Notes: generated by a model not told the origin, from the sequence alone. Shown: positions 51,075-61,259, counted from the first letter of the stretch. The stretch: DNA of 64,000 bases from Amycolatopsis orientalis DSM 43388 (GCF_000411975.1 NZ_ASXG01000063.1:1-64000), one strand, 5' to 3'. Numbers and translations: made by a program.

Positions 51075-53629
51075 CGCGCCGCGCCCTCCTCCGCCGATTC
51101 GGCTTCCACCAGTTCCCGGCCGGTACAGGCCGGGAGCGAGATCACCACGGTCAACCCTCCGCCCGGAGTGTCCTCGGCGCGAACGGTACCGCCCATCGCC
51201 TCGGTGAACCCCTTCGCGACCGACAAGCCGAGCCCGACCCCGGGCGTCGAGTCCCGGTCCCCGCCCAGCCGCTGGAACGGCGCGAACGCGGACTCCGCGG
51301 CACCCTTCCGCAACCCCTTGCCGTGGTCGACGATCCGCAATTCCACGAACTCCGAATGCGCGCTCGCCCGCGCCGAAACGTCGCCGCCGCCGTGTCGCAG
51401 CGCGTTGTCGAGCACGTTGGCGATCACCCGTTCCAGCAGGCCGGGATCTGCTTGCACCGAAGGCAACCGGGCGTCCACGGAGACCCGCACCTTTTCCGAG
51501 TTGTCCACATTGGACAGGGCGTGCGCGAGCACTTCGTCGTAGCCGACCGGACGCAGATGCGGGGTGACCGCACCGGTCGCCAGCCGCGACGAGTCGAGCA
51601 GGTTGTCGATCAGCCCGGCGAGCCGGTCCGCCGACAGCTCGACGGCTTCCATCAGTTCCTCAGTGTCCTCATCGGACAGAGACAGGTCCGGCGCGCGCAG
51701 GCTGCCGATCGCGGCCTTGATGGACGTGAGCGGCGTCCGCAGGTCATGTCCGACGGCGGACAACAGCGTCGTGCGCAGCTCGGTCGCCTCGGCCTTCCGC
51801 TCGGCGGCTGCCGCGGCCGCCGCCATCCGCTGCTGCCGCAGAGCGAGCAAAGCTTGTCCCGCGACGGCTTCCAGCACCCGGCGGTCCGCCGCGGGCAACG
51901 CGCGGCCACGCAACGTCAGGTGCACGTCAGCGGTCACCGCGATGTCCACATCGGCCTCGTCCGGATCCGCGCACGGCTCGCCGCCGGACAGCGCGACCTT
52001 CTCCCACTTTCCGTTGCGTTTCTCCAGCAGCGTCACGGAAGTGAGGCCGAAGTTCTCCCGCACCTTCTCCAGCAACCGCTCGATCGGGTTCGGATTGGTC
52101 AGCACGGTCCGCGCGTACGAAGCAAGCAGCGACGCCTCCGTGCGCGCCCGCGCCGCCGCCACCCCGCGCCGGGCGGCCGAAGCGACGACCAGCGCCACCA
52201 TCACCGCCACTACGACCATCGCGATCAGCGTCACGACGTTCTGCGGGCTGTGCACATCCAGCGTGTACAGCGGCGGCGTGAAGAAGAAGTTCAACAGGCC
52301 CGCGCCGAAGATCGCAGCCACCAAAGCCGGACCGAGCCCGCCCACCAGCGCGACGACGACGGTGGCCAGCACGAAGAGAATCACGTCCGTGGAGAACTCG
52401 ACCGCGTCGCGCAGCAGCACGCCGAGCACGGTCGCGACGACCGGCGCCACGATGCTCAGCACCCAGCCCATCACGAGCCGCGAAGGAGCCAGCGGGCTTG
52501 TGCCCAAGCGCGCCCGGAGCCGTCCGCCGGCGTAGGAGTGCGTGACCATGTGCACGTCGATCGGCCCGGACTGCTGGATCACTGTCGCGCCGATGCCCTC
52601 GTCGAAGAGCCGCGCGATCCGGGAACGCCGCGAAGTGCCGATGACCAGCTGCGTCGCGTTGACCCCGCGCGCGAAGTCGAGCAACGCGGTCGGCACGTCG
52701 TCGCCCACCACCGCGTGGAAGGTCGCGCCGACCTCCTCGGCCAGCGTGCGGCAGCGGGCCATCGCGGTCGGCCCGAGCCCGGCCAGGCCGTCGCCGCGCA
52801 GGATGTGCACGACCTGCAGTTCCGCCCCCGCCCGGTTGGCGATCCGGCTGGCACGGCGGATCAGCGTCTCGCTTTCCGGCCCGCCGGTGATCGACACGAC
52901 CACCCGTTCGCGCGTTTCCCAGGTATCGGTGATCTTCTGCTCGGCCCGGTAGCGCTGCAGCGCGACATCGACCTGGTCGGCCACCCACAGCAGCGCCAGC
53001 TCGCGCAGCGCGGTGAGGTTGCCCGGCCGGAAGTAGTTGCCCAGCGCCGCGTCGATCCGCTCGGCCGGGTAGACGTTGCCGTGCGCGAGCCGCCGCCGCA
53101 GCGCCTCCGGCGTGATGTCCACCAGTTCCAGCTGCTCCGCGCGGCGCACGACCTCGTCCGGCACGGTTTCCTGCTGGGTGACGCCGGTGATCCGCTCGAC
53201 CACGTCGTTGAGGCTCTGCAGGTGCTGGACGTTGACCGTGGACAGCACGTCGATGCCCGCTTCGAGCAGCTCCTCGATGTCCTGCCAGCGTTTCTCGTGC
53301 CGTCCGCCGGGCACGTTCGTGTGCGCCAGCTCGTCCACGACGACGACCTCGGGCGCGCGGGCGAGCACCGCGTCGAGATCCATTTCGGCGAACTCGTGCC
53401 CGCGGTGGCGGACCGTGCGCCGCGGCACGACCTCCAGCCCGTCGAGCAGGTCGGCGGTCTTCTTCCGGCCGTGCGTCTCGACCAGGCCGACGACCACGTC
53501 GGTGCCGCGGTCGAGGCGGCGGCGCGCTTCGCCGAGCATGGCGAAGGTCTTGCCGACGCCCGGAGCCGCGCCGAGGTAGATCCGCAGTTCGCCTCGGCGC
53601 GGCTTCGGGGGTGTGTCAGAGGTGCTCAC
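51071..53629 (-). CDS. kdpD: Sensor kinase KdpD
   Basis: An 852-aa membrane histidine kinase. The N-terminal KdpD ATPase-like domain has Walker A LGAAPGVGKT (about residues 19-28) and VVDELAHTNVPG. A Usp-like domain (VVSITGGPESETLIRRASRI; RSRIARLFDEGIGATVI), four membrane helices (DUF4118) and a GAF-like part follow. The HisKA has SAVGHDLRTPLTSIKAAIG (phospho-His near 627), and the HATPase has NVLDNALRHGGG and GLGLSVAKGF. The GTG at 53629 starts 4 bp after the kdpC stop. Confidence 0.96.
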   Translation of the reverse strand: MSTSDTPPKPRRGELRIYLGAAPGVGKTFAMLGEARRRLDRGTDVVVGLVETHGRKKTADLLDGLEVVPRRTVRHRGHEFAEMDLDAVLARAPEVVVVDELAHTNVPGGRHEKRWQDIEELLEAGIDVLSTVNVQHLQSLNDVVERITGVTQQETVPDEVVRRAEQLELVDITPEALRRRLAHGNVYPAERIDAALGNYFRPGNLTALRELALLWVADQVDVALQRYRAEQKITDTWETRERVVVSITGGPESETLIRRASRIANRAGAELQVVHILRGDGLAGLGPTAMARCRTLAEEVGATFHAVVGDDVPTALLDFARGVNATQLVIGTSRRSRIARLFDEGIGATVIQQSGPIDVHMVTHSYAGGRLRARLGTSPLAPSRLVMGWVLSIVAPVVATVLGVLLRDAVEFSTDVILFVLATVVVALVGGLGPALVAAIFGAGLLNFFFTPPLYTLDVHSPQNVVTLIAMVVVAVMVALVVASAARRGVAAARARTEASLLASYARTVLTNPNPIERLLEKVRENFGLTSVTLLEKRNGKWEKVALSGGEPCADPDEADVDIAVTADVHLTLRGRALPAADRRVLEAVAGQALLALRQQRMAAAAAAAERKAEATELRTTLLSAVGHDLRTPLTSIKAAIGSLRAPDLSLSDEDTEELMEAVELSADRLAGLIDNLLDSSRLATGAVTPHLRPVGYDEVLAHALSNVDNSEKVRVSVDARLPSVQADPGLLERVIANVLDNALRHGGGDVSARASAHSEFVELRIVDHGKGLRKGAAESAFAPFQRLGGDRDSTPGVGLGLSVAKGFTEAMGGTVRAEDTPGGGLTVVISLPACTGRELVEAESAEEGAAR

Positions 53630-53633
53630 TGTG

Positions 53634-54245
53634 TCAGTGTGCGCCAGGAGCGGCCGAATGCACGGCAAGGTTGAGCCGGAGCACATTCACGCCCGGCACA
53701 CCGATCCCGTTGCCGGTCGTGTTGTCCGCGACCAGCTGCCGCACCTTCTCCTCGCTCAGCCCGGTGTTGCGGGCCACGCGCAGCACCTGCAGGTCGGCGT
53801 AAGCGACGCTGATCGACGGGTCGAGGCCGGAACCCGAGGCGGTCACCGCGTCCGCGGGCACCTCCGTCGGGGCGACGCCCTCGCGCTTGGCGATCAGGTC
53901 CCGCCGCTGCGCGATGGCCTTGGCCAGATCCTCGTTGTACGGCCCCTTGTTGGACGGCCCCGACGTCGACGGGTCGCCCGGTCCGAGCACGTCCTTCGAG
54001 CTGGCCGAGGGCCGGTTGTGGAACCACGGGTCGTGCGCGGGGTCGGCGGGCACCGGGTCGATCCCGATCAGCGACGAGCCGACGGCCTGGCCGTGCTGTG
54101 TCACCACCGAGCCCTCGGCGTTCGCGTGGAGGCCGGGGACGCGGGACACCGCCCACACGCCCAGCGGATAGAGGATGCCGAGCAGCACGGTCATCGCGAG
54201 GAGCAGGCGCAGGCCCGCCCAGGTCTGCTTGAGCAAGACGTTCAT
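53634..54245 (-). CDS. kdpC: Potassium-transporting ATPase subunit KdpC
   Basis: A 203-aa single-pass subunit with one N-terminal helix (GLRLLLAMTVLLGILYPLGV) and an extracellular domain containing QAVGSSLIGIDPVP, DPWFHNRPSAS, VTASGSGLDPSISVAYADLQ and VNVLRLNLAVH. It stabilises the KdpFABC complex. The ATG at 54245 lies one base after the kdpB stop. Length is normal. Confidence 0.96.
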   Translation of the reverse strand: MNVLLKQTWAGLRLLLAMTVLLGILYPLGVWAVSRVPGLHANAEGSVVTQHGQAVGSSLIGIDPVPADPAHDPWFHNRPSASSKDVLGPGDPSTSGPSNKGPYNEDLAKAIAQRRDLIAKREGVAPTEVPADAVTASGSGLDPSISVAYADLQVLRVARNTGLSEEKVRQLVADNTTGNGIGVPGVNVLRLNLAVHSAAPGAH

Positions 54246-54246
54246 G

Positions 54247-56349
54247 TCAGCCAATCCCTGGAATGTGGCGCACGATCAGGTCGATCACCCAGATCCCGAG
54301 GAACGGGCTGACGATCCCGCCGAGGCCGTAGACGAGCAGGTTGCGGCGCAGCAGCGCGGACGCCGACGACGGCCGGTACCGCACGCCGCGCAGGGCGAGC
54401 GGGATCAGCGCGACGATGATCAGCGCGTTGAAGATCACCGCGGACAGGATCGCCGACTTCGGCGTCGCCAGGTGCATGATGTTGAGCGCGCCGAGCTGGG
54501 CGAAAATGCTGGTGAACATCGCCGGCAGGATGGCGAAGTACTTCGCCAGGTCGTTCGCCACGCTGAACGTGGTGAGCGCGCCGCGGGTGATCAGCAGCTG
54601 CTTGCCGATGCCGACGATCTCGATCAGCTTCGTCGGGTTCGAGTCGAGGTCGACCATGTTCCCGGCCTCTTTCGCCGCCATTGTCCCGGTGTTCATCGCC
54701 ACGCCGACGTCGGACTGCGCGAGCGCGGGCGCGTCGTTCGTGCCGTCGCCGGTCATCGCGACGAGCCGGCCGCCCTCCTGCTCCTTCTTGATGAGCGCCA
54801 TCTTGTCCTCGGGCTTGGCCTCGGCGAGATAGTCGTCGACGCCCGCGTCCTGTGCGATGGCTTTCGCGGTGAGCGGGTTGTCGCCGGTGATCATCACCGT
54901 TTTGATGCCCATCGAGCGCAGTTCCTCGAAGCGCTCCTTCATGCCCGGCTTCACCACGTCCGACAGCCGGATCACGCCGCGCACGAAAGCCGTCCCGCCC
55001 GCCGCTTCCGCGACCACCAGCGGGGTGCCGCCCTGCTGGCTGATCTCGTCCACGACGCGTTCGGTCTCGTCCGGCACGTCGCCGCCGCGGTCGCGTACCC
55101 ACTCGCGCACCGCCGAGGTCGCGCCCTTGCGGACCTCGCGGCCATCCAAGTCGACGCCGCTCATCCGCGTCTGCGCGGTGAACGGCACGAACTCGGCGAG
55201 CTTCTCGCTGTTGTCCGCCGCGGCCGGAAGGCCGTGCCGCTCGGCGATCAGCTCGACGATGCTGCGGCCTTCCGGCGTGCCGTCGGCGAGGCTGGACAGC
55301 CGGGCCGCACGGGCCAGGTCGTCCACAGTGGACTCGCCGACCGGGATCAGCTCGGTCGCGCGCCGGTTGCCGAAGGTGATCGTGCCGGTCTTGTCGAGCA
55401 GCAGCGTCGACACGTCGCCGGCGGCTTCGACCGCCCGGCCGGAGGTGGCGAGGACGTTGCGCTGCACCAGCCGGTCCATCCCGGCGATGCCGATCGCGCT
55501 CAGCAGCGCGCCGATCGTCGTCGGGATCAGGCAGACCAGCAGCGCGGTCAGCACGATCACCGACTGCTCGCTGCCGGAGTAGGCCGCCATCGGCTGCAGC
55601 GCCACGACGGCGAGCAGGAAGATGATGGTCAGGGTCGACAGCAGGATGGTCAGCGCGATCTCGTTCGGCGTCTTCTGCCGGGAAGCGCCTTCCACCAACG
55701 CGATCATGCGGTCCACAAAGGACTCTCCGGGCTTGGTGCCGATCCGCACGACGATCCGGTCGCTCAGCACCGTGGTGCCGCCGGTGACCGCGCTGCGATC
55801 GCCGCCGGACTCGCGGATCACCGGGGCCGATTCGCCGGTGATGGCCGATTCGTCGACCGTGGCGATGCCTTCGACGACGTCGCCGTCCCCGGGGATCACC
55901 TGTCCGGCCTCGACCACCACCCGGTCGCCGACGCGCAGGTCCGCCCCGGGCACCTGCTCCTCGGAACCGTCCTCGGTGAGCCGCCGCGCGACGGTCTCCT
56001 TTTTGGTCCGCCGCAACGTTTCCGCCTGCGCCTTGCCCCGCCCTTCGGCGACGGCCTCGGCCAGGTTCGCGAACACGACAGTGAACCACAGCCAGACCGC
56101 GATGAGGACGGAGAACACGCTCGGATCGGTGATCGCGAAGACCGTGGTCAGGACCGAACCGGCCCACACCACGAACATCACCGGGTTCTTGAGCTGATGC
56201 CGCGGGTTCAGCTTGCGCAGCGCGTCCGGCAGGGACGCCCACAGCTGCCTCGGGTTGAACACCCCGGCTCCGACTCTGCTGGCGTTCACGGTGTTTTTGG
56301 AGTGCTGCTGCGTCTCCTCTTCGGGAGTCCGCTCTTGAGTGAGGGTCAT
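54247..56349 (-). CDS. kdpB: Potassium-transporting ATPase ATP-binding subunit KdpB
   Basis: A 700-aa P-type ATPase (type IA) that phosphorylates itself to drive K+ uptake through KdpA. The actuator loop is [11 protein letters not shown], the phosphorylation motif [13 protein letters not shown] (Asp near 319), nucleotide-binding [11 protein letters not shown], and P-domain [38 protein letters not shown] and the helices around residues 255-300 are typical. It overlaps kdpA by four bases. Confidence 0.98.
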   Translation of the reverse strand: MTLTQERTPEEETQQHSKNTVNASRVGAGVFNPRQLWASLPDALRKLNPRHQLKNPVMFVVWAGSVLTTVFAITDPSVFSVLIAVWLWFTVVFANLAEAVAEGRGKAQAETLRRTKKETVARRLTEDGSEEQVPGADLRVGDRVVVEAGQVIPGDGDVVEGIATVDESAITGESAPVIRESGGDRSAVTGGTTVLSDRIVVRIGTKPGESFVDRMIALVEGASRQKTPNEIALTILLSTLTIIFLLAVVALQPMAAYSGSEQSVIVLTALLVCLIPTTIGALLSAIGIAGMDRLVQRNVLATSGRAVEAAGDVSTLLLDKTGTITFGNRRATELIPVGESTVDDLARAARLSSLADGTPEGRSIVELIAERHGLPAAADNSEKLAEFVPFTAQTRMSGVDLDGREVRKGATSAVREWVRDRGGDVPDETERVVDEISQQGGTPLVVAEAAGGTAFVRGVIRLSDVVKPGMKERFEELRSMGIKTVMITGDNPLTAKAIAQDAGVDDYLAEAKPEDKMALIKKEQEGGRLVAMTGDGTNDAPALAQSDVGVAMNTGTMAAKEAGNMVDLDSNPTKLIEIVGIGKQLLITRGALTTFSVANDLAKYFAILPAMFTSIFAQLGALNIMHLATPKSAILSAVIFNALIIVALIPLALRGVRYRPSSASALLRRNLLVYGLGGIVSPFLGIWVIDLIVRHIPGIG

Positions 56350-58007
56350 GCCAACGCCTCCGCGATGGGCCCCAGCGCGAGCGCCGGGATGAACGTGAGG
56401 GCCGCGACGAGGACGACGGTGCCGGTCAGCAACGTCCCGAACAGCGGCCCGGTGGTGGGCAGCGTGCCCGAGGTTTCGGGGACTTTCTTCTGCGCCGCGA
56501 GCGAACCCGCCAGGCAGAGCACCGCGACGATCGGCACGAAGCGGCCGATCAGCATGGCCACCGAAAGCGATGCCTGGAACCAGTCGCTGGTCGCGGTGAG
56601 ACCGCCGAAGGCACTGCCGTTGTTGTTGCCCGCGGACGCGTAGCCGTACAGGACTTCGGACAGCCCGTGCGGGCCCGAGTTGCCGAGCGCGTCCCGGGTT
56701 CCGGGCAGCATCAAGGCGATGCCGGAGCCGAGCAGGACCACGGTGGGCATCGCGAGCATCGCGATCGCGGCGCAGGTGACCTCGCGCTTGCCGAGCTTCT
56801 TGCCGAGGTACTCCGGCGTCCGGCCGACCATCAGCCCGGCGAGGAACATCGCGATCACCGCCATCACGAGAATCCCGTACAGCCCGGTGCCGACGCCGCC
56901 CGGCGAAATCTCGCCGAAGAGCATGTTCAGCATCGTGCCCCCGCCGCCGAGGCCGGACAGGCTGTCGTGCGCGCCGTTGACCGCGCCGGTCGACGTGCCG
57001 GTGGTGGTGTCGGCGAACAGCGACGTGCCGCCGATGCCGAACCGCTGTTCCTTGCCTTCGAGATTCGCCCCCGCGGCCAGCGCCGCCGGGCTGTTCGTGC
57101 GCGCCTCGGACGTCCAGATCACCGCGAGCATCGCCGCCCACAGGCCGGCCATCACCGACAGCAGGACGTAGCCCTGCTTGCGGTTGCCGACCAGCTGCCC
57201 GAAGGCGCGGGTGAGGCAGACCGGGAGGACGAGGATCAGGAACATCTCGACGACGTTGGTCCAGACGTTCGGGTTCTCGAACGGGTGCGCGGAGTTGGCG
57301 TTGAAGATGCCGCCGCCGTTCGTGCCGAGTTCCTTGATCGCTTCCTGGCTCGCTGCCGGGGCGAGCGCGATCGTGCTGCTGCTGCCGTCCGGGTTCGTGA
57401 CCGCGACGCCGGAACGCAGGCTCTGCACCACGCCGAGCGCCACGAGGACGAGCGCGAACACGAACGCCATCGGCAGCAGCACCCGGATCGTGCCGCGCGT
57501 CAGGTCGACCCAGAAATTGCCCAGCCGGTCGGTGCGCGAGCGGAGGAATCCGCGCGTCACCGCGATCGCCACGGCGAGCCCGACGCCCGCGGACAGGAAG
57601 TTCTGCACGGTGAGCCCGGCCATCTGGACGAAGTGGCCCATGGTCGTCTCGGGCGTGTACGACTGCCAGTTCGTGTTGGTCACGAAGGAAACCGCGGTGT
57701 TGAAGGCGACCGCGGGCGAAACCGGCCCGCGGCCGAAATTCCACGGCAGGATCGACTGCAGGCGCTGCAGCAGATACAGCAGGAGCACCGAGACGAACGA
57801 GAAGCCGAGCACGCCGGAGGCGTAGGTCTTCCAGTGCTGTTCGGTGTTCGGGTCGACCCGGACGATCTGGTACAGGGCCTTCTCCACCCGCAGATGCTTC
57901 TCGGTGGAGAAGACGCGGGCGAGGTAGTCGCCGAGGGGTTTGTAGACCACCGCGAGGGCGACCAGGAGCACGCCGGCTTGCAGGAAGCCGGCCGCGACGT
58001 CACTCAT
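56346..58007 (-). CDS. kdpA: Potassium-transporting ATPase K+-binding subunit KdpA
   Basis: A 553-aa channel-like subunit related to K+ channels, with four pore repeats. Selectivity-filter-like segments are [56 protein letters not shown] and the third repeat near [16 protein letters not shown]. About ten helices are predicted. The ATG lies one base after the kdpF stop. Length is normal. Confidence 0.97.
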   Translation of the reverse strand: MSDVAAGFLQAGVLLVALAVVYKPLGDYLARVFSTEKHLRVEKALYQIVRVDPNTEQHWKTYASGVLGFSFVSVLLLYLLQRLQSILPWNFGRGPVSPAVAFNTAVSFVTNTNWQSYTPETTMGHFVQMAGLTVQNFLSAGVGLAVAIAVTRGFLRSRTDRLGNFWVDLTRGTIRVLLPMAFVFALVLVALGVVQSLRSGVAVTNPDGSSSTIALAPAASQEAIKELGTNGGGIFNANSAHPFENPNVWTNVVEMFLILVLPVCLTRAFGQLVGNRKQGYVLLSVMAGLWAAMLAVIWTSEARTNSPAALAAGANLEGKEQRFGIGGTSLFADTTTGTSTGAVNGAHDSLSGLGGGGTMLNMLFGEISPGGVGTGLYGILVMAVIAMFLAGLMVGRTPEYLGKKLGKREVTCAAIAMLAMPTVVLLGSGIALMLPGTRDALGNSGPHGLSEVLYGYASAGNNNGSAFGGLTATSDWFQASLSVAMLIGRFVPIVAVLCLAGSLAAQKKVPETSGTLPTTGPLFGTLLTGTVVLVAALTFIPALALGPIAEALA

Positions 58008-58008
58008 C

Positions 58009-58110
58009 TCAGAATTTCTCCGGCCTCACGAGGGCGACGAACAGGTAGCCGAGGAGGCCAAGCGCCAGCAGCCCGCCGACGATGTTGGCCACGGTGCCCG
58101 CGCCGCTCAC
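58009..58110 (-). CDS. kdpF: Small potassium ATPase subunit KdpF
   Basis: A 33-aa single-helix peptide (VANIVGGLLALGLLGYLFVA then LVRPEKF). The ending LVRPEKF is the KdpF hallmark. The GTG start (58110-58108) shares bases with the TGA of the 27-residue ORF just upstream (GTGA), with GGAG six bases before. KdpF stabilises KdpABC. It is often missed by ORF callers. Confidence 0.9.
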   Translation of the reverse strand: MSGAGTVANIVGGLLALGLLGYLFVALVRPEKF

Positions 58111-58190
58111 AGCTTCTCCAGCCCGCGCAGGACACCGGCGAGCACCACGAAAACGCCGATGAGCAATAGGGCGTACAGCAAATCCGCCAC
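58107..58190 (-). CDS. 27-aa hydrophobic small ORF, head of the kdp operon
   Basis: GTG at 58190 with AGAGGT seven bases upstream opens a 27-codon frame VADLLYALLLIGVFVVLAGV then LRGLEKL, a single membrane helix with a basic tail. Its stop overlaps the kdpF start (GTGA), so the two are translationally coupled. I do not recognise a family. It could be an extra Kdp small subunit or a leader peptide that sets kdpF translation. The good ribosome site and coupling support it; the short length keeps it uncertain. Confidence 0.6.
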   Translation of the reverse strand: MADLLYALLLIGVFVVLAGVLRGLEKL

Positions 58191-58208
58191 GAGGCACCTC
58201 TCAGGAAG

Positions 58209-58229
58209 GGTCACCCGGCACGGGTGACC
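58209..58229 (-). promoter_or_regulatory. Leader hairpin upstream of the kdp operon
   Basis: GGTCACCCG (58209-58217) and CGGGTGACC (58221-58229) form a perfect 9-bp stem with a 3-base loop, 19 bp upstream of the 27-aa ORF. It may be part of a leader structure or a DNA site. The rest of the 342-bp gap to asnB (58191-58532) holds no further gene that I can support. Confidence 0.4.
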
Positions 58230-58473
58230 GTCGGTCGAGAGCCACTGTGCGGTTGCCGCGGAGGGCGAGCACCCGCGGCTGACGCCTCCTTGACGCCCCG
58301 GCCTGGGGGCGTTTACGCGATCTTGACGGCCGGTGACCCGGGCCACCGCGGCGAGCGCGTCCGGGCCGGGCGGGGGCGGGCAACTGTCCGTAGTTGGTGG
58401 GTGACTTGCGGCACAGCTGGTAGTGGATCAAGGACAGAGAGTGCAATTCGGGCAGACAAGCCGCGGGGTCCGT

Positions 58474-58489
58474 GTTACACCTGAGTAAC
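58474..58489 (+). promoter_or_regulatory. Candidate GlnR half-box pair upstream of asnB
   Basis: GTTAC (58474-58478), six bases, GTAAC (58485-58489): a perfect inverted pair at the exact GlnR spacing, 44 bp before the asnB start. Asparagine synthetase is a nitrogen-assimilation gene, so GlnR control is reasonable. AGGAGG lies upstream of the ATG. Confidence 0.5.
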
Positions 58490-58532
58490 CGATAGTTGTA
58501 TCTGCTAACTAACTAGGCTCAGGAGGTCTCGT

Positions 58533-60374
58533 ATGTGCGGAATCGCGGGCTGGGTTTCCTACGACACCGATCTCACGCAGCAGCAGGAGATCGCGGACGC
58601 GATGACCGAAACCATGGCCTGCCGAGGACCGGACGACCGCGGGACCTGGATCCGCCGTTCGGTCGCGCTGGGCCACCGCCGGCTCGCCATCATCGACTTG
58701 CCGGGCGGCCGCCAGCCAATGAGCGTCCGGACGCCGAACGGCGAAGTCGCCATGGTCTACAGCGGCGAGGCGTACAACTTCTCCGAACTTCGTGAAGAAC
58801 TCACCAAACTGGGCCATCGCTGGGAGACCGACAGCGACACCGAGGTCGTGCTGCACGGCTACCTGCAGTGGGGCACCGAGGTCGTGGACCACCTCAACGG
58901 CATGTACGCGTTCGCGATCTGGGACGAGCGCGACCAGAAACTGGTGATGATCCGCGACCGGATGGGCATCAAGCCGTTCTACTACTACCCCACCCGCGAC
59001 GGCGTCCTGTTCGGCTCGGAGCCGAAGGCGATCTTGGCGAACCCGTTGGCGCGCAAGGTGGTCGACAGCGACGGCCTGCGCGAGCTGATGGGCTTCACGA
59101 AGCGTCCGGGCTGGTCGCTGTGGAAGGGCACGTACGAGGTCGACCCGGCCACCGTCGTGACGGTGACCCGCGAGGGCATCAACACCCGCACCTACTGGAA
59201 GCTCGACGCCAAGCAGCACACCGACGACCAGGAGACGACGGTCGAGCGCGTGCGCGAGCTGATGACCGACATCGTGCACCGGCAGCTGGTCGCCGACGTC
59301 CCGCGCTGCGTCCTGCTGTCCGGCGGCCTCGACTCGAGCGCGGTCACCGGTCTCGCCGCCGCGCGGCTGGCCGAGCAAGGCGAACAGCTGCGCACCTTCT
59401 CGGTCGACTTCTTCGGGCAAGAAGAGAACTTCCAGCCGGACGAAATGCGCGACACCCCGGACTCGCCCTACATCCGCGACGTCGCCAAGCTCGTCGGGTC
59501 CGCGCACCAGGACGTGATGCTCAACCCGGCCGACCTGAGCGACCCCGAGGTGCGCCGCGCGGTGCTGCGCGCCCGCGACATCCCCACCGGGCTCGGCGAC
59601 ATGGACACGTCGTTGTACCTGCTGTTCAAGGCGATCCGGGCGGAATCGACGGTGGCGCTGTCCGGCGAATCGGCCGACGAGGTCTTCGGCGGCTACCGCT
59701 GGTTCCACGACGAGGCCGCGGTCAAGGCGGACACCTTTCCGTGGCTGGCGTTCCGCAACAGCCTGATGGACAACCGCGAATCGCTGCTCGAACCGGGCCT
59801 CGCCGCGAAGCTGGACCTGGAGTCCTACATCGACGACCAGTACCGGACCGCGGTGTCCCAAGTGGACTTGCTGGACGGCGAATCCGAGCGGGAGTCCCGG
59901 ATGCGGGTCATCTGCAACCTGCACCTGACCCGCTTCGTGCGGCAGCTGCTCGACCGCAAGGACCGGATGTCGATGGCGGTGGGCCTGGAAGTGCGCGTGC
60001 CGTTCTGCGACCACCGGCTCGTGGAGTACGTCTACAACACGCCGTGGGCGCTGAAGACCTACGACGGCCGGGAAAAGAGCCTGCTGCGGCACGCGACGAA
60101 GCACGTGCTGCCCGCGTCGGTGCGGGACCGGGTGAAGAGCCCGTATCCGTCCACTCAGGACCCGGGGTACGCGGTGGCGCTGCAGCAGCAGGTCAAGGAA
60201 GCGCTGGCGCAGAAGGACAACCCGGTGTTCCAGATGGTCAACCGGGAATGGCTGCGGCAGTGCGCGGAAACCGACCCGGCGGCGATCAGCCAGGCGCAGC
60301 GCGTCGGCATGGACCGGTCGCTGGACCTGCACCACTGGTTCGACCTGTACTCGCCGGAGCTGGAACTCAATTGA
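58533..60374 (+). CDS. asnB: Asparagine synthase (glutamine-hydrolysing)
   Basis: A 613-aa AsnB. The N-terminal glutaminase domain starts with the nucleophile Cys2 (MCGIAGWVSYD), then CRGPDDRG, RRLAIIDL and YSGEAYNFSELREEL. The synthetase domain has LLSGGLDSSAVTGLAAARL (ATP-PPi loop, about residue 263), GESADEVFGGYRWF and RKDRMSMAVGLEVRVPFCDH. The enzyme transfers the amide of glutamine to aspartate. A specialised amidotransferase cannot be excluded, but sequence and isolation favour a primary asparagine synthase. AGGAGG precedes the ATG. Confidence 0.94.
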   Translation: MCGIAGWVSYDTDLTQQQEIADAMTETMACRGPDDRGTWIRRSVALGHRRLAIIDLPGGRQPMSVRTPNGEVAMVYSGEAYNFSELREELTKLGHRWETDSDTEVVLHGYLQWGTEVVDHLNGMYAFAIWDERDQKLVMIRDRMGIKPFYYYPTRDGVLFGSEPKAILANPLARKVVDSDGLRELMGFTKRPGWSLWKGTYEVDPATVVTVTREGINTRTYWKLDAKQHTDDQETTVERVRELMTDIVHRQLVADVPRCVLLSGGLDSSAVTGLAAARLAEQGEQLRTFSVDFFGQEENFQPDEMRDTPDSPYIRDVAKLVGSAHQDVMLNPADLSDPEVRRAVLRARDIPTGLGDMDTSLYLLFKAIRAESTVALSGESADEVFGGYRWFHDEAAVKADTFPWLAFRNSLMDNRESLLEPGLAAKLDLESYIDDQYRTAVSQVDLLDGESERESRMRVICNLHLTRFVRQLLDRKDRMSMAVGLEVRVPFCDHRLVEYVYNTPWALKTYDGREKSLLRHATKHVLPASVRDRVKSPYPSTQDPGYAVALQQQVKEALAQKDNPVFQMVNREWLRQCAETDPAAISQAQRVGMDRSLDLHHWFDLYSPELELN

Positions 60375-60392
60375 TCCGGTTCTCCCGGGACC

Positions 60393-60447
60393 GTCCGTGA
60401 AGGGCTCCTTGACGGAATCTGATTCCCTCAAGGAGCCCTTCACGGAC
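60393..60447. repeat. 26-bp inverted repeat with one mismatch (palindrome family copy 5)
   Basis: Arms 60393-60418 and 60422-60447 pair around CTG with one mismatch (ACGGAA against TTCCCT). It lies 18 bp after the asnB stop and 24 bp before the convergent acetyltransferase stop. Right arm matches copy 3 over 20 bases. Confidence 0.88.
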
Positions 60448-60471
60448 TTCGGCATCCCGCGGCGGGGCCGG

Positions 60472-60975
60472 TCAGAAGTCCAGGTGCGCGTCGATTTCCG
60501 TGCCGCGGACGTCCAGTTCCGCGCCGGCTCCGCTCAGCAGCCGCCGGGCCGCCGCGTTGTCCACTGTGGTCGTCGCGACGAACTTGGCCGCACCGCCGTC
60601 GCGGGCCGCGTCCAGCAGCACCGCGGCCACCTTGCGGCCGATCCCGCGTCCGCGCGCCGAACGGCCGAGCCACACCCCGGCCTCGACCTCCAGCGCGGCC
60701 CGCCCGGACACCGGCCGCAGCCGGGCCGCTCCGCGGACCTCGCCGTCGACCTCCACGACCCACGTCGTCTCGATGGCCGTGTCCGGATTGAGCGATCGTC
60801 GGCGGTGAAAGGCGAGAAACGCTTCGCGGCGGGCTTCGGTCCAGCCGGCGGGACCTTCCACCGGCGGCATGACCTCAGTCGGTTCGGCGTCGGCCACCGC
60901 GGCTGCCAGCAGCCGTTCCAGCCCCTGCTCGTCGAGCGGGATCAGCACGATCTCGGATTCTCCGGATCCAGGCAC
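60472..60975 (-). CDS. GNAT family N-acetyltransferase
   Basis: A 167-aa GNAT protein. TWVVEVDGEVRGAARLRP forms strands beta-2/3, AALEVEAGVWLGRSARGRGI then GRKVAAVLLDAARDGGAAKF is the CoA loop, and FVATTTVDNAAARRLLSGAG the following strand-helix. The GTG start is used. Single-gene unit. Acceptor unknown. It converges on asnB across the palindrome, and downstream to the right lies a short region without a clear gene. Confidence 0.85.
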   Translation of the reverse strand: MPGSGESEIVLIPLDEQGLERLLAAAVADAEPTEVMPPVEGPAGWTEARREAFLAFHRRRSLNPDTAIETTWVVEVDGEVRGAARLRPVSGRAALEVEAGVWLGRSARGRGIGRKVAAVLLDAARDGGAAKFVATTTVDNAAARRLLSGAGAELDVRGTEIDAHLDF

Positions 60976-61028
60976 GCCCCGCAGCTTGGCACGCGAAGCC
61001 GCCCGGCGCTACCCGATCGGCCCAGTCG

Positions 61029-61259
61029 TTACCAGGGAACCTGCGCTTCCAGCACGTCCACGACCGCCGGCACGCTTTCCCGCGCAGTCCTTCGAGGACT
61101 CTCAACCGGCTCAACGCATTCGTGATCATCACTTCGGCGAATCTCTCGGCAGGCAGACCGGTCCGCTCCGTCGCACGCGGCTATCTGCGCTTCGCCGGTC
61201 ATCTCCAGGTGCTCAGGCAGCCCGACCGTGGCCGCTCCCTTAGCTAGACGCAACGTCAC
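61029..61259 (-). CDS. Possible 76-aa hypothetical protein
   Basis: A GTG-started frame in the 315-bp gap between the acetyltransferase and tetR genes. Its codons mix GC-poor and GC-rich third positions unlike neighbours, and there is no Shine-Dalgarno or recognised domain (sequence features: LAKGAATVGLPEHLEMTGEA). The start codon lies in the TetR-type operator. It may be a remnant or non-coding; the remaining gap shows nothing else. Confidence 0.25.
   Translation of the reverse strand: MTLRLAKGAATVGLPEHLEMTGEAQIAACDGADRSACREIRRSDDHECVEPVESPRRTARESVPAVVDVLEAQVPW

Noticed and set aside
58191-58480. c-di-AMP (ydaO-type) riboswitch before kdp
   Set aside because: I could not find the conserved purine-rich core or the expected stem order; only one 9-bp hairpin is clear.
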